Positions 16,507 to 23,281 of a stretch of 59,608 nt of DNA are shown one piece after another (the first letter of the stretch is position 1; every line of letters begins with the position of its first letter). Under the pieces are notes generated by a model. It was not told the DNA's origin, did not search any database, and worked only from the letters and a program-made list of their open reading frames with translations. The position numbers were made by a program, and so were the translations under genes. The stretch lies in assembly GCA_027492675.1 (NCBI GenBank), contig JAPUEI010000009.1:2790-62397 (forward strand). Reading direction: 5' to 3'. This DNA is from Propionibacteriaceae bacterium (GTDB lineage: Bacteria; Actinomycetota; Actinomycetes; Propionibacteriales; Propionibacteriaceae).

Positions 16507-17847
16507 GTGGCCGTCCGACTCATCCGTGACTGTTCTGTCCTCGTGGTGCCCGAGACCGGAGAGGTCACGGTCGCCGAGCATCAGGACATCGAGATCACTG
16601 AAGGTGCGATCACGGCGATCCGTGACACAACTCCCGATGCACCCGTCGAGGGCGAGGTGGTCGACGGCACCGGCCTGCTGGCCATCCCTGGCCTGACGAA
16701 CTCCCACACCCACACCCCGATGGTCATGTTCCGCGGGGCAGCCGAGGACGTGAGCGTCGAGGACTGGTTCAACGTCCGGATCTGGCCGATGGAGGTCAAC
16801 CTCACCCCTGAGCGGGTGCGAGTAGGGGCGCGGCTGGCCTGCGCTGAGATGCTGCTGAGCGGCGTCACCGCCTTCGTGGACCACTACTTCTACGCCGACC
16901 AGATCGCCCTCGCCGCCCAGGAGCTGGGCATCAGAGCGGACATCGCCCCCACGTACTTCTCATCCTCCGGTGCGGAAGGTCGGGCAGCCGCGTTCGATGA
17001 CGTCGAGAGGATCCTCGCGATGGGCGACCCGCGGATCCGGGCGAGCCTGGGCCCGCACAGCACATACACCGTCTCAGAGGACGACCTCCGCATCACGGCC
17101 GATCACGCGCGCGACCGTGGCCTCAAGGTCCACCTGCACGTCGCCGAGAACATGGACCAGACCCGCAGCTCGCTCGATCGTCTGGGCGTCACCCCGATCC
17201 AGGTCGCCGAGCGGACGGGCGTCCTCGATGCCGGCACCGTGATCGCGCACGGGTGCGGCATCACGGCACCCGACATCGACATCCTCGCCGGCTACGCCGA
17301 CCGTACGGGCGTGGCGTCGTGCCCCAAGGGCTACTTCAAGCACGCCCTGGACCCGATCACGCCGGTGAAGCCGCTGCTCGACGCGGGCGTCACCGTCGGC
17401 GCCGGCACCGACGGGGCGGCCAGCAACAACACCCTCGACGTCTTGGAGGCCATGCAGTTCATCGCGCTCGGCACCAAGCAGCAGGAGCACGATGCGCTCG
17501 CCGTGACGACTTCCGACGTCCTGCGCATCGGCACGCGTGGCGGTTCGCGGCTGACCGGGCTGGGTGATCGTACGGGCGCGCTTGAGGTCGGACGCCGCGC
17601 CGACATCGTGCTCGTCGACCTCTCGGGGGTTCACTGCCGCCCGGTGCACGACCCGAGAGCAGCCCTGCTCTATTCCGTACGGTCGACCAGCGACGTCCAC
17701 TCCGTGCTCGTCGACGGAGAGCTGGTGGTTGCCGACCGCCAGCTGCTGACGTACGACCTCGGCGAGATCCTCACAGACGCCGACGCGATCGCCGCCGACC
17801 TCGTCGACCTCTCGCGGGGAGGATCGATCCAGAACTATGCGCCGTGA
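16507..17847 (+). CDS. Amidohydrolase, adenosine-type deaminase (MTA/SAH deaminase-like)
   Basis: A 446-residue metal-dependent hydrolase of the SsnA/MtaD group that deaminates adenosine-like nucleosides, S-adenosylhomocysteine, methylthioadenosine or related heterocycles. The metal ligands are visible: HTH at 67-69, HLHVAEN near 215, HGCG near 244 and GTDGAASNN near 303. The N- and C-terminal beta-sandwich (DGELVVADRQLLT) is complete. GTG at 16507 follows AAGGAG at eight bases. First gene of an operon with the lacI-like gene (11-base overlap) and a glutamine-amidotransferase-like gene. Its shared operator with the nucleoside import operon supports a nucleoside or base as substrate; the exact one is unknown. 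Confidence 0.87.
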   Translation: MAVRLIRDCSVLVVPETGEVTVAEHQDIEITEGAITAIRDTTPDAPVEGEVVDGTGLLAIPGLTNSHTHTPMVMFRGAAEDVSVEDWFNVRIWPMEVNLTPERVRVGARLACAEMLLSGVTAFVDHYFYADQIALAAQELGIRADIAPTYFSSSGAEGRAAAFDDVERILAMGDPRIRASLGPHSTYTVSEDDLRITADHARDRGLKVHLHVAENMDQTRSSLDRLGVTPIQVAERTGVLDAGTVIAHGCGITAPDIDILAGYADRTGVASCPKGYFKHALDPITPVKPLLDAGVTVGAGTDGAASNNTLDVLEAMQFIALGTKQQEHDALAVTTSDVLRIGTRGGSRLTGLGDRTGALEVGRRADIVLVDLSGVHCRPVHDPRAALLYSVRSTSDVHSVLVDGELVVADRQLLTYDLGEILTDADAIAADLVDLSRGGSIQNYAP

Positions 17848-18844
17848 ACCGGTGACCATCACCGACGTCGCCCGTGAGGCCAAGGTCAGCATCGCCACGG
17901 TCTCCCAGGCGCTGTCCGGAAACCGCCCGGTGAACCCCGCGACCGCCCAGCGGGTACGGGAGGTGGTCGCCCGACTCGGATACGTACCGGTGAGCAGCGC
18001 GCGCAACCTCAGAGCTGGCCGTACAGGCGTGATCGGCCTTGTCATCCCGGACATCGCGAACACGTTCTTCGGCAGGCTGGCGCGTGGCGTCGAGGACGCG
18101 GCCGCCGAGGTCGGCCACTGGGTGCTGCTGTGCCACACGGAGTTCGAGCCCGAGCGCGAGGACCGCTACCTCGACCTGCTGGCTTCCCGCTCCATCGACG
18201 GGCTGGTGTACGTGGCGGGCACGATCGCCGGCACGCGACGCCTGGGCAGCCTCGTCACCACGTTCCCGGTCGTGCTCGCGGACGAGGATGTGGCTGGTCT
18301 GCCGGGCGCCTCGCGCGTGCTCGGGGACCACCGCTGCGGCGGGCGGCTCGCCGGCCAGCACCTCGCCGAGCTCGGCCATCAGCGCGCCCTCGTGGTCTCT
18401 GGACGTCCTGGCATCGGCTCCAGCGACCAGCGCATCGAGGGCTTCAAAGAGTGGTTCGCCGATGCGGAGGTCCTCATGGGCGACTTCACCGAGGCCAGCG
18501 GACGCGATCTGGTCGCCGACGCCCTTGAGCGAGGTGTCCCGTTCACGGCGGTCTTCGCGCTGAACGACCTCATGGCGATCGGTGCGCTGACCGCGCTGCA
18601 GTCCGCCGGAGTCAGCGTGCCGGAGGACGTCTCCGTCATCGGGTACGACGACATCGCGCTCGTGGATCGGCTGCGCCCGTCTCTCACCACGATCCGCCAG
18701 CCTGCGTACGAGATCGGCCGCGAGGCCGCGCGCATGCTCATCGACCAACTCGACGCCCACGAACCGAGGCGGCATGTGCTCCCGGTCGAGCTCGTGGTCC
18801 GCGAGTCCACCGCAGTCAAACGAAGCCACAAGGAGCAGCCATGA
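17837..18844 (+). CDS. LacI family transcriptional regulator, CytR-like role proposed
   Basis: A 335-residue repressor. The HTH ITDVAREAKVSIATVSQALSGNRPVNPATAQRV (residues 8-40) and hinge AGRTGVIGLVIPDIANTFFG are typical, followed by a periplasmic-binding-protein-like effector domain ending in the IGYDDIALVDRLRPSLTTIRQP signature. The ATG at 17837 overlaps the amidohydrolase end by 11 bases, and the stop overlaps the next ATG. It has no promoter of its own, so it is made with its operon and should repress itself through the site at 16455-16470. The same operator lies before rbsK-bmp, suggesting that the effector is a nucleoside, base or ribose derivative. Confidence 0.93.
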   Translation: MRREPVTITDVAREAKVSIATVSQALSGNRPVNPATAQRVREVVARLGYVPVSSARNLRAGRTGVIGLVIPDIANTFFGRLARGVEDAAAEVGHWVLLCHTEFEPEREDRYLDLLASRSIDGLVYVAGTIAGTRRLGSLVTTFPVVLADEDVAGLPGASRVLGDHRCGGRLAGQHLAELGHQRALVVSGRPGIGSSDQRIEGFKEWFADAEVLMGDFTEASGRDLVADALERGVPFTAVFALNDLMAIGALTALQSAGVSVPEDVSVIGYDDIALVDRLRPSLTTIRQPAYEIGREAARMLIDQLDAHEPRRHVLPVELVVRESTAVKRSHKEQP

Positions 18845-19590
18845 GCAAGGTCCTTCTCGCCGGCGAGTCCTGGTTCACCTACTCGGTGCACCAGAAGGGG
18901 TTCGACGCGTTCTACGCCTCTGAGTACGTCGAGGGTGCGGCCGACTTCATCGCCGCGCTGCAACAGGCGGGCCATGAGGTCACCTACATCCCCAGCCACC
19001 AGATCCACAGCCACTTCCCGTCCGATGCGGAGTCGCTTCGCGCGGTCGCCGACGTCGTGGTGATCTCCGATGTCGGCGCGAACACCTTCCAGCTCGCCCC
19101 GGAGACGTTCGGCCACTCGATTCCTTCGCCGGACAAGGCCGAGGTCGTCCGCGAGTTCGTGGCAGCGGGTGGGGGAGTGCTGATGGTCGGGGGCTACCTC
19201 ACGTTCAGCGGCGTGGATGCGAAGGCGAGGTGGGGACGTACGAGCCTGGCTCAGGCTCTTCCGGTGCGGATCCTCGACATCGACGACCGAGTCGAACTGC
19301 CCGCCGGCGCTCATCCCTCGGTCACCGGTCCGCATCCGATCGTTGACGGGCTCGAGCAGGAGTGGCCCATGCTGCTCGGGCTCAACGAGCTCATCGCCAG
19401 GGACGACGCGCAGACCCTCGCCGTGTGCGCAGGACACCCGCTGGTCGTGGTGGGGCGCTACGAGGAGGGGCGGGGGGCGGCGTTCGCCTCGGACATCGCC
19501 CCTCACTGGGCGCCGCCCGGGTTCACGCAGTGGCCTGGCTACCCGGTGCTGTTCGACCGCCTCGTCCGCTGGGTGGCGGGCGAGCTCTGA
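18841..19590 (+). CDS. Glutamine amidotransferase-like (ThuA/GATase1-like, DUF1355) protein
   Basis: A 249-residue cytosolic protein with a class I amidotransferase-like fold: KVLLAGESWFTYSVHQKGFDAFY at the start, VVVISDVGANTFQL and AGGGVLMVGGYLTFSG around the position of the catalytic nucleophile turn. The usual Cys of a glutaminase elbow is replaced (GGYLTFSG), so it is probably not a true glutaminase. Such proteins accompany sugar and nucleoside catabolic operons under LacI control, often as hydrolases or isomerases of unknown substrate. ATGA overlap with the lacI-like gene; third and last gene of the operon. Confidence 0.8.
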   Translation: MSKVLLAGESWFTYSVHQKGFDAFYASEYVEGAADFIAALQQAGHEVTYIPSHQIHSHFPSDAESLRAVADVVVISDVGANTFQLAPETFGHSIPSPDKAEVVREFVAAGGGVLMVGGYLTFSGVDAKARWGRTSLAQALPVRILDIDDRVELPAGAHPSVTGPHPIVDGLEQEWPMLLGLNELIARDDAQTLAVCAGHPLVVVGRYEEGRGAAFASDIAPHWAPPGFTQWPGYPVLFDRLVRWVAGEL

Positions 19591-19601
19591 GCCGTACCGA
19601 T

Positions 19602-19631
19602 TTGGTCGCGGCGGCGGTCGACCGATAGCCT
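19602..19631 (+). promoter_or_regulatory. Promoter of rplJ-rplL
   Basis: TTGGTC (19602-19607), an 18-base spacer and TAGCCT (19626-19631). The same -10 hexamer TAGCCT is used at the rpsL promoter in this window. Confidence 0.5.
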
Positions 19632-19635
19632 GTGC

Positions 19636-19763
19636 ACGCCGAAGACCGCTGGCCGACGAGCATGCTCGTCCGAAGGTCCCGCTAGGGACGACCCGCGCAG
19701 GTGGACGTACTCGCACCACGAGAGTGGATCGAGCCCCGTGCGCCTGGGCGCCGGGGCTTTTTT
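19636..19763 (+). ncRNA. Ribosomal protein L10 leader RNA with attenuator
   Basis: The 5' leader of rplJ contains the conserved L10-leader elements CGAAGACCGCTGG and CCCGCGCAGGTGGACG separated by a hairpin arm (GACGAGCATGCTCGTC). It ends in a stem AGCCCC...GGGGCT (19732-19758) followed by six T residues, a classical intrinsic terminator 50 bases before rplJ. Known L10 leaders bind L10(L12)4 to control expression. The T-run implies that feedback here acts by premature termination. Confidence 0.8.
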
Positions 19764-19815
19764 GTTGCCTTGGATGCGGCCTTGGGCGAACTCTCTTCAA
19801 CTGGAAGGAGACCTC

Positions 19816-20463
19816 ATGGCGAGGCCGGACAAGGCTGCGTCGGTCGCGGATCTCAAGGAGCAGTTCGCAAGCTCCGCCGCGGTCGTGCTGACCGAGTACC
19901 GCGGGCTCAAGGTCAAGGACCTCAAGGAGCTCCGTCGTTCGCTTGGCGCGGACGCCACCTACGCCGTCGCAAAGAACACTCTGACCACGATCGCTGCTCG
20001 CGAAGCGGGCATCGAGGGCCTCGACGACACACTGTCGGGCCCCACGGCGATCGCGTTCATCAACGGAGACGTCGCCAATGTGGCGAAGGGTCTGCGTGAC
20101 TTCGCGAAGGCTCATCCTGCACTGATCATCAAGGCTGGTGTCATGGACGGTCGCGTCCTCGATGCCGCGGCCGTCGCGAAGCTCGCCGACCTCGAGTCGC
20201 GCGAGGTGCTCCTGGCCAAGCTGGCTGGGGCTCTTCAGGCCAACCTCTCTCGGGCCGTGTACCTCATCGCTGCTCCGCTCTCCAAGGCCGCCCGCGTTCT
20301 GGGCGCTCTCGAGCAGTCTGCGACGGAGAACCCGTCCCTCATCGGCGGGGCCGGTTCGGCTCCCGTCGTGGACCAGGCGCAGGACAACGCCGACGACTCG
20401 TCGGCACCTCAGGCAGCAGAAGCTGCGGACACCACCGACGCGGCTAGCGCTGCAACCGAGTAA
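19816..20463 (+). CDS. rplJ: 50S ribosomal protein uL10
   Basis: Base of the ribosomal stalk that carries L7/L12 dimers. The 215 residues begin [31 protein letters not shown], with [17 protein letters not shown] and the long C-terminal helix for L12 binding, then a ~35-residue acidic Ala-rich tail. ATG at 19816 follows GGAAGGAG. An upstream in-frame extension to 19738 overlaps the leader terminator and is rejected. Followed by rplL after 14 bases. Confidence 0.97.
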   Translation: MARPDKAASVADLKEQFASSAAVVLTEYRGLKVKDLKELRRSLGADATYAVAKNTLTTIAAREAGIEGLDDTLSGPTAIAFINGDVANVAKGLRDFAKAHPALIIKAGVMDGRVLDAAAVAKLADLESREVLLAKLAGALQANLSRAVYLIAAPLSKAARVLGALEQSATENPSLIGGAGSAPVVDQAQDNADDSSAPQAAEAADTTDAASAATE

Positions 20464-20477
20464 GGAAGGAAGCCACC

Positions 20478-20870
20478 ATGGCCAAGTTCAGCAATGACGA
20501 GCTCCTTGAGGCGTTCAAGGAGATGACGCTCATCGAGCTCAGCGAGTTCGTGAAGCAGTTCGAGGACACGTTCGGCGTCACCGCCGCTGCTCCGGTCGCC
20601 GTCGCGGCCGCCGCGGCCCCGGCTGCCGGCGGTGCCTCCACCGACGAGGTCGAGGAGCAGACGGAGTTCGACGTCATCCTCGAGAGCGCCGGCGACAAGA
20701 AGATCGGCGTCATCAAGGAGGTGCGCGCGCTCACCGACCTCGGCCTCAAGGAGGCCAAGGACCTGGTCGAGGCCGCTCCGAAGGCCGTCCTCGAGAAGGT
20801 CACGAAGGACGCTGCGGCGAAGGCGAAGGAGCAGCTTGAGGCTGCCGGCGCTTCCGTCAGCGTCAAGTGA
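20478..20870 (+). CDS. rplL: 50S ribosomal protein bL12
   Basis: Stalk protein that recruits translational GTPases, 130 residues. The N-terminal dimerisation domain ([27 protein letters not shown]), an Ala-rich hinge and the C-terminal domain with [30 protein letters not shown] are all present. ATG follows AAGGAAG. A strong hairpin closes the operon, so rpoB is not simply read through from here. Confidence 0.98.
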   Translation: MAKFSNDELLEAFKEMTLIELSEFVKQFEDTFGVTAAAPVAVAAAAAPAAGGASTDEVEEQTEFDVILESAGDKKIGVIKEVRALTDLGLKEAKDLVEAAPKAVLEKVTKDAAAKAKEQLEAAGASVSVK

Positions 20871-20889
20871 CGCGCTGACATTCAGCACT

Positions 20890-20925
20890 CACACGGCCGG
20901 CCCTCATCTGAGGGCCGGCCGTGTG
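20890..20925 (+). terminator. Terminator hairpin after rplL
   Basis: A perfect 17-bp stem, CACACGGCCGGCCCTCA with its complement, separated by only two bases (effective loop ATCT). It lies 20 bases after the rplL stop and has no T tract. Confidence 0.85.
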
Positions 20926-21041
20926 GCGTATGTGACCAGTGGTGCGGCGCATCAACAATCGTATGGACGATCAGATGTGAAAGCGCTCTGCCTGCACAGG
21001 CAACGCCTCGTCATACGTCATCATGGCTGTGAAACGACCGA

Positions 21042-21067
21042 GGGCCGGTCCTCATAAGGACCGGCCC
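21042..21067 (-). terminator. Terminator hairpin after the small secreted peptide gene
   Basis: GGGCCGGTCCT (21042-21052) pairs perfectly with AGGACCGGCCC (21057-21067) around CATA. It lies 55 bases beyond the stop of the minus-strand small ORF, giving that gene a compact transcript of about 250 nt. The 115 bases between this hairpin and the rplL terminator show no gene. Confidence 0.65.
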
Positions 21068-21121
21068 GTCGGGCTCCAGGGGGTGGATTTTGTGTGGGGG
21101 GTGATGCTGCGGTTGCGGACT

Positions 21122-21277
21122 CTACTTGAAGATCGGCGCAGCAGCGCCAGGCTTCGGCTTCCAGTTGCCGTCGCCGCCGCCGGCCTGCGCCTGGCTGACC
21201 GGACCGACGGCGATTGCCCCGGCGAGGGCCGCCATCGCGGCGGTCCGGATCACGATGCGACGTACTGTCGAGCTCAT
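21122..21277 (-). CDS. Small secreted peptide, candidate pheromone precursor
   Basis: A 51-codon ORF. The ATG at 21277 is preceded by AAGGAG at the ideal distance. The translation starts MSSTVRRIVIRTAAMAALAG, continues AIAVGPVSQAQA and ends GGGDGNWKPKPGAAAPIFK. The Arg-rich N-terminus, hydrophobic core (residues 13-25) and AQA cleavage motif form a good Sec signal peptide; signal peptidase I would release the 19-residue Gly/Pro/Lys-rich C-terminus. It is divergently transcribed from an HTH-TPR regulator, has its own TTGACA promoter containing a perfect inverted repeat, and is followed by a hairpin. This is the layout of RRNPP-type propeptide genes. It could instead be a small exported protein with another role; no homologue is recognised. 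Confidence 0.75.
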   Translation of the reverse strand: MSSTVRRIVIRTAAMAALAGAIAVGPVSQAQAGGGDGNWKPKPGAAAPIFK

Positions 21278-21306
21278 TGCTGCTCCTTGAATGAGGTGTC
21301 CTTGAC

Positions 21307-21341
21307 AGGGAACCTACGGGGGAGTTGACTAACTTGTCAAC
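21307..21341 (-). promoter_or_regulatory. Peptide-gene promoter with GTTGAC-N6-GTCAAC operator
   Basis: A perfect dyad GTTGAC (21324-21329), six-base spacer and GTCAAC (21336-21341). On the minus strand it supplies the -35 TTGACA (21335-21340), 18 bases from a -10 TAGGTT (21311-21316), reading into the small peptide gene. It is also 60 bases upstream of the regulator start, so one site could control both genes. A near copy lies at 22633. Confidence 0.7.
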
Positions 21342-21401
21342 ATCAGGAAGCAAATTGACCATCCCCAAGAGATCAACCTCGGGGCCGGAGGTGATGGATA
21401 C

Positions 21402-22628
21402 GTGAAGCTGTCAGGCAGTTTCGGCACGCGCGTGCGAGAGCTCCGTCGTGAGAAGGGCTGGAGTCAAGCCCATCTAGGCGGCGACGAATACACGGCCAGT
21501 TACATCAGTTACATCGAGGCTGGTCGGCGCGCACCATCGCCAGAGGCAGCGTCGTACCTCGCGGAAAGGCTCGGCGTCGACCCGGTCACGCTGGGCTTCG
21601 GCGAGGCCGCCGACGTCGGCACCGAACTCGACATCGTCAGTTATCTGGTCCTGGCAGACCGAGCCATGCATACGAGGGAGTGGACGACCGCTCTCGCGGG
21701 AGCGCAGCGAGCGGAGGAACTCGCCCTCGCGACGGAGCGCTTCGACCGAGTCTGGGAGGCGCAGTACCTGCGCTGTCGGATCTTGGTCGACAAGAGCGAC
21801 TTCAGCCTCGCGGCCGAGCTCATCCTCGACTTGTGCGACGGCGTTGTCACCAGCCAGTCGGTCACCGTACGCGCTGAGGTGCTGAACCTCGCCGCACGCA
21901 TCCTGCGGGCCGTCGGTCGCCTGAATGAGGCGGTTGACAAGGCATCGGAGGCTCGTCGCATCGCTCCCGACGCGCCACGTCGCGTCGAGGCGCTGCTCCA
22001 GCTCTGCGCTTCGCGTTCGGAGCGCGGAGACTCGCCGGACACGATGGTGGGGGAGGTCGAACAGCTGACTGAGCTGTGTGCCGATCTCCCCGACGGGCAC
22101 CTCAAGGGCCGTGCGTACTGGTACATCGGCAACATGCAGCACTTCGCCGGTGATCCTGATGCCGGCGAGCGCAGCCACGCCGAGGCAGCGGTGATGATCC
22201 GTGGTTCGGCCGACCTCGAACTGTGGTCCCGCGTCCAGCGCGTGATCGCCCACTTCCGTATGACGCGCGGGGATCTTGACGGCGTCTGGGAGCAGTTGGA
22301 GATCGCCGAGAACGCCATGAAGCTCACGGGCCGGGCATCTGACCTGGCAGAGCTGGCCGTGGAGCAGGCGAGGTGCCTGTTGCTCCTCGGAGACGCCGAC
22401 GCGGCGCGTGCGCGCCTTGAGGACGCGCTGCTGCTGGAGCCGTTCAGCATCGCCTGTCCCTCGCGGGCGGACGCCTACGAACTGCTCGGTGACGTCCTGC
22501 TCGCGCTCGGTGACTACCGCAGTGCGCGCGAGGCCTTCCGCAATGCAGCCTCCGATCATGAGTCCACGGGGGCAGCTCCGCGGGCCCTGGAGGCGTGGCG
22601 CAGCGCCGCTCGAGTTCCCGAGCAATGA
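21402..22628 (+). CDS. HTH-TPR transcriptional regulator (RRNPP-like peptide receptor candidate)
   Basis: A 408-residue cytosolic protein. Residues 7-63 are an XRE-type HTH (RVRELRREKGWSQAHLGGDEYTASYISYIEAGRRAPSP). From about residue 75 to the end it is entirely helical with TPR-like pairs, for example DLPDGHLKGRAYWYIGNMQHFAGDPDAGERSHAEA and RADAYELLGDVLLALGDYRSAREAFRNA. This HTH plus long TPR array of about 400 residues matches the Rgg/PlcR/NprR group, whose TPR groove binds short peptides. The GTG at 21402 follows GGAGG. No membrane segment, kinase or sensor domain exists, so an intracellular ligand is expected; the divergent secreted peptide is the obvious candidate. An alternative is a general XRE regulator with a protein partner. 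Confidence 0.88.
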   Translation: MKLSGSFGTRVRELRREKGWSQAHLGGDEYTASYISYIEAGRRAPSPEAASYLAERLGVDPVTLGFGEAADVGTELDIVSYLVLADRAMHTREWTTALAGAQRAEELALATERFDRVWEAQYLRCRILVDKSDFSLAAELILDLCDGVVTSQSVTVRAEVLNLAARILRAVGRLNEAVDKASEARRIAPDAPRRVEALLQLCASRSERGDSPDTMVGEVEQLTELCADLPDGHLKGRAYWYIGNMQHFAGDPDAGERSHAEAAVMIRGSADLELWSRVQRVIAHFRMTRGDLDGVWEQLEIAENAMKLTGRASDLAELAVEQARCLLLLGDADAARARLEDALLLEPFSIACPSRADAYELLGDVLLALGDYRSAREAFRNAASDHESTGAAPRALEAWRSAARVPEQ

Positions 22629-22632
22629 CGGT

Positions 22633-22663
22633 GTTGACAAACTTGTCACACTCCGCCACACTA
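22633..22663 (+). promoter_or_regulatory. Second regulator-type operator and promoter downstream of the regulator
   Basis: GTTGACAAACTTGTCACA (22633-22650) matches the peptide-promoter site in both half-sites apart from the last two bases (GTCACA instead of GTCAAC) and again provides a TTGACA -35 element. Only weak -10 candidates follow (CACACT at 17 bases). It starts five bases after the regulator stop codon and reads away from it. Confidence 0.55.
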
Positions 22664-22664
22664 G

Positions 22665-22830
22665 AGATATCGACGTCAACGCGTCCCCCAAGCCCTCGTT
22701 GACGTCGGAGGCAATACATAGCCTCGCCGAAGCCGGCGCGGATCGGGTCTGATGCCAGGGAGTGGCCCGATCGAGCGTCGGCTTCGCGCTGTCTACAGCC
22801 AGATGGGCGCCCCCGTGCGGGGCGCCCATC
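22665..22830 (+). ncRNA. Candidate structured small RNA ending in a terminator
   Basis: About 165 nt with four back-to-back stem-loops: 22671-22681/22697-22707 (11 bp, perfect), 22708-22712/22721-22725, a long hairpin 22728-22734/22780-22786 that contains a second perfect 7-bp stem 22741-22747/22766-22772, and the terminator-like 12-bp stem 22802-22813/22819-22830. No start codon with a ribosome binding site lies within it. It is preceded by a copy of the peptide-promoter operator. Structure is read directly from the sequence; transcription is inferred. Confidence 0.5.
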
Positions 22831-22950
22831 GTGGCGTCCAGGCCCACACTCCAGCTCGCCGATGTGACACGGCCGCCCACGAGACCGCAGTCACCATCCA
22901 GGACGCCACCACCCGAGACGCCGGGATCGCAGCGCACCATCTCGTCGCCA

Positions 22951-22998
22951 CCCCGCCACCCCGCAACCCCGCCACCCCGCCACCCCGCCACCCCGCCA
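22951..22998. repeat. Six-copy 8-bp tandem repeat CCCCGCCA
   Basis: Six consecutive copies of CCCCGCCA with one substitution (CCCCGCAA in copy two). It lies in the 450-base stretch between the RNA candidate and rpoB. An 8-bp period is prone to slippage; since it is outside any credible gene, an effect would be on leader or spacing. Confidence 0.9.
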
Positions 22999-23281
22999 GC
23001 TCCCCGACATGAACCGAGGGATACCGGCGTGGGCGTCGCCGGGAAGTCGTGCCGCCGCTCGAATCGAGTCGTGCCGGCGTTTGCTACCATCTGCGTGCCG
23101 GACGATGGAGTCCGAGTCTCGGGGATCGCTGTGCGCTCTGAGTTTGCATAGCCGCATGCGCGCGGCTATGGTTGTGGTTTGCCCATGCCTCTGGTCGTCC
23201 TGTGTCCTTGACACGGGACGTTCGGCACGCAACGAAACTCTGCAGCTTGAACATCTGGCGAGTTCTGGAAGGACCACCATC
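22999..23281 (+). promoter_or_regulatory. rpoB upstream leader region
   Basis: This stretch precedes rpoB and carries a hairpin CATAGCCGC/GCGGCTATG (23147-23155 and 23162-23170) and a second stem 23199-23206/23210-23217. The rpoB frame is open upstream to 23009 but codon content is not protein-like there. The promoter itself could not be identified with confidence. Confidence 0.4.

Noticed and set aside
16085..16529. Short plus-strand frames over the DUF5808-like gene and its 3' end
   Set aside because: Alternate frames of the membrane-protein gene that run into the LacI operator region; no ribosome binding site.
20950..21010. TGTGAAAGCGCTCTGC near 20975 as a catabolite-type or LacI operator
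   Set aside because: The palindrome is poor outside the AGCGCT core and no promoter or matching regulator is next to it.
22752..23012. 86-codon plus-strand frame considered as a second peptide gene
   Set aside because: No ribosome binding site, no hydrophobic signal segment, and it runs through the terminator hairpin and the CCCCGCCA repeat.
21474..23090. 538-codon minus-strand frame opposite the HTH-TPR gene
   Set aside because: It runs through the regulator, the RNA candidate and the 8-bp repeat, with no ribosome binding site and no domain. The opposite strand encodes clear HTH and TPR motifs.
23009..23281. Upstream in-frame extension of rpoB to an ATG at 23009
   Set aside because: The extra 91 residues have no similarity to beta subunits, whereas the TTG at 23282 has a ribosome binding site and matches the usual actinobacterial start.
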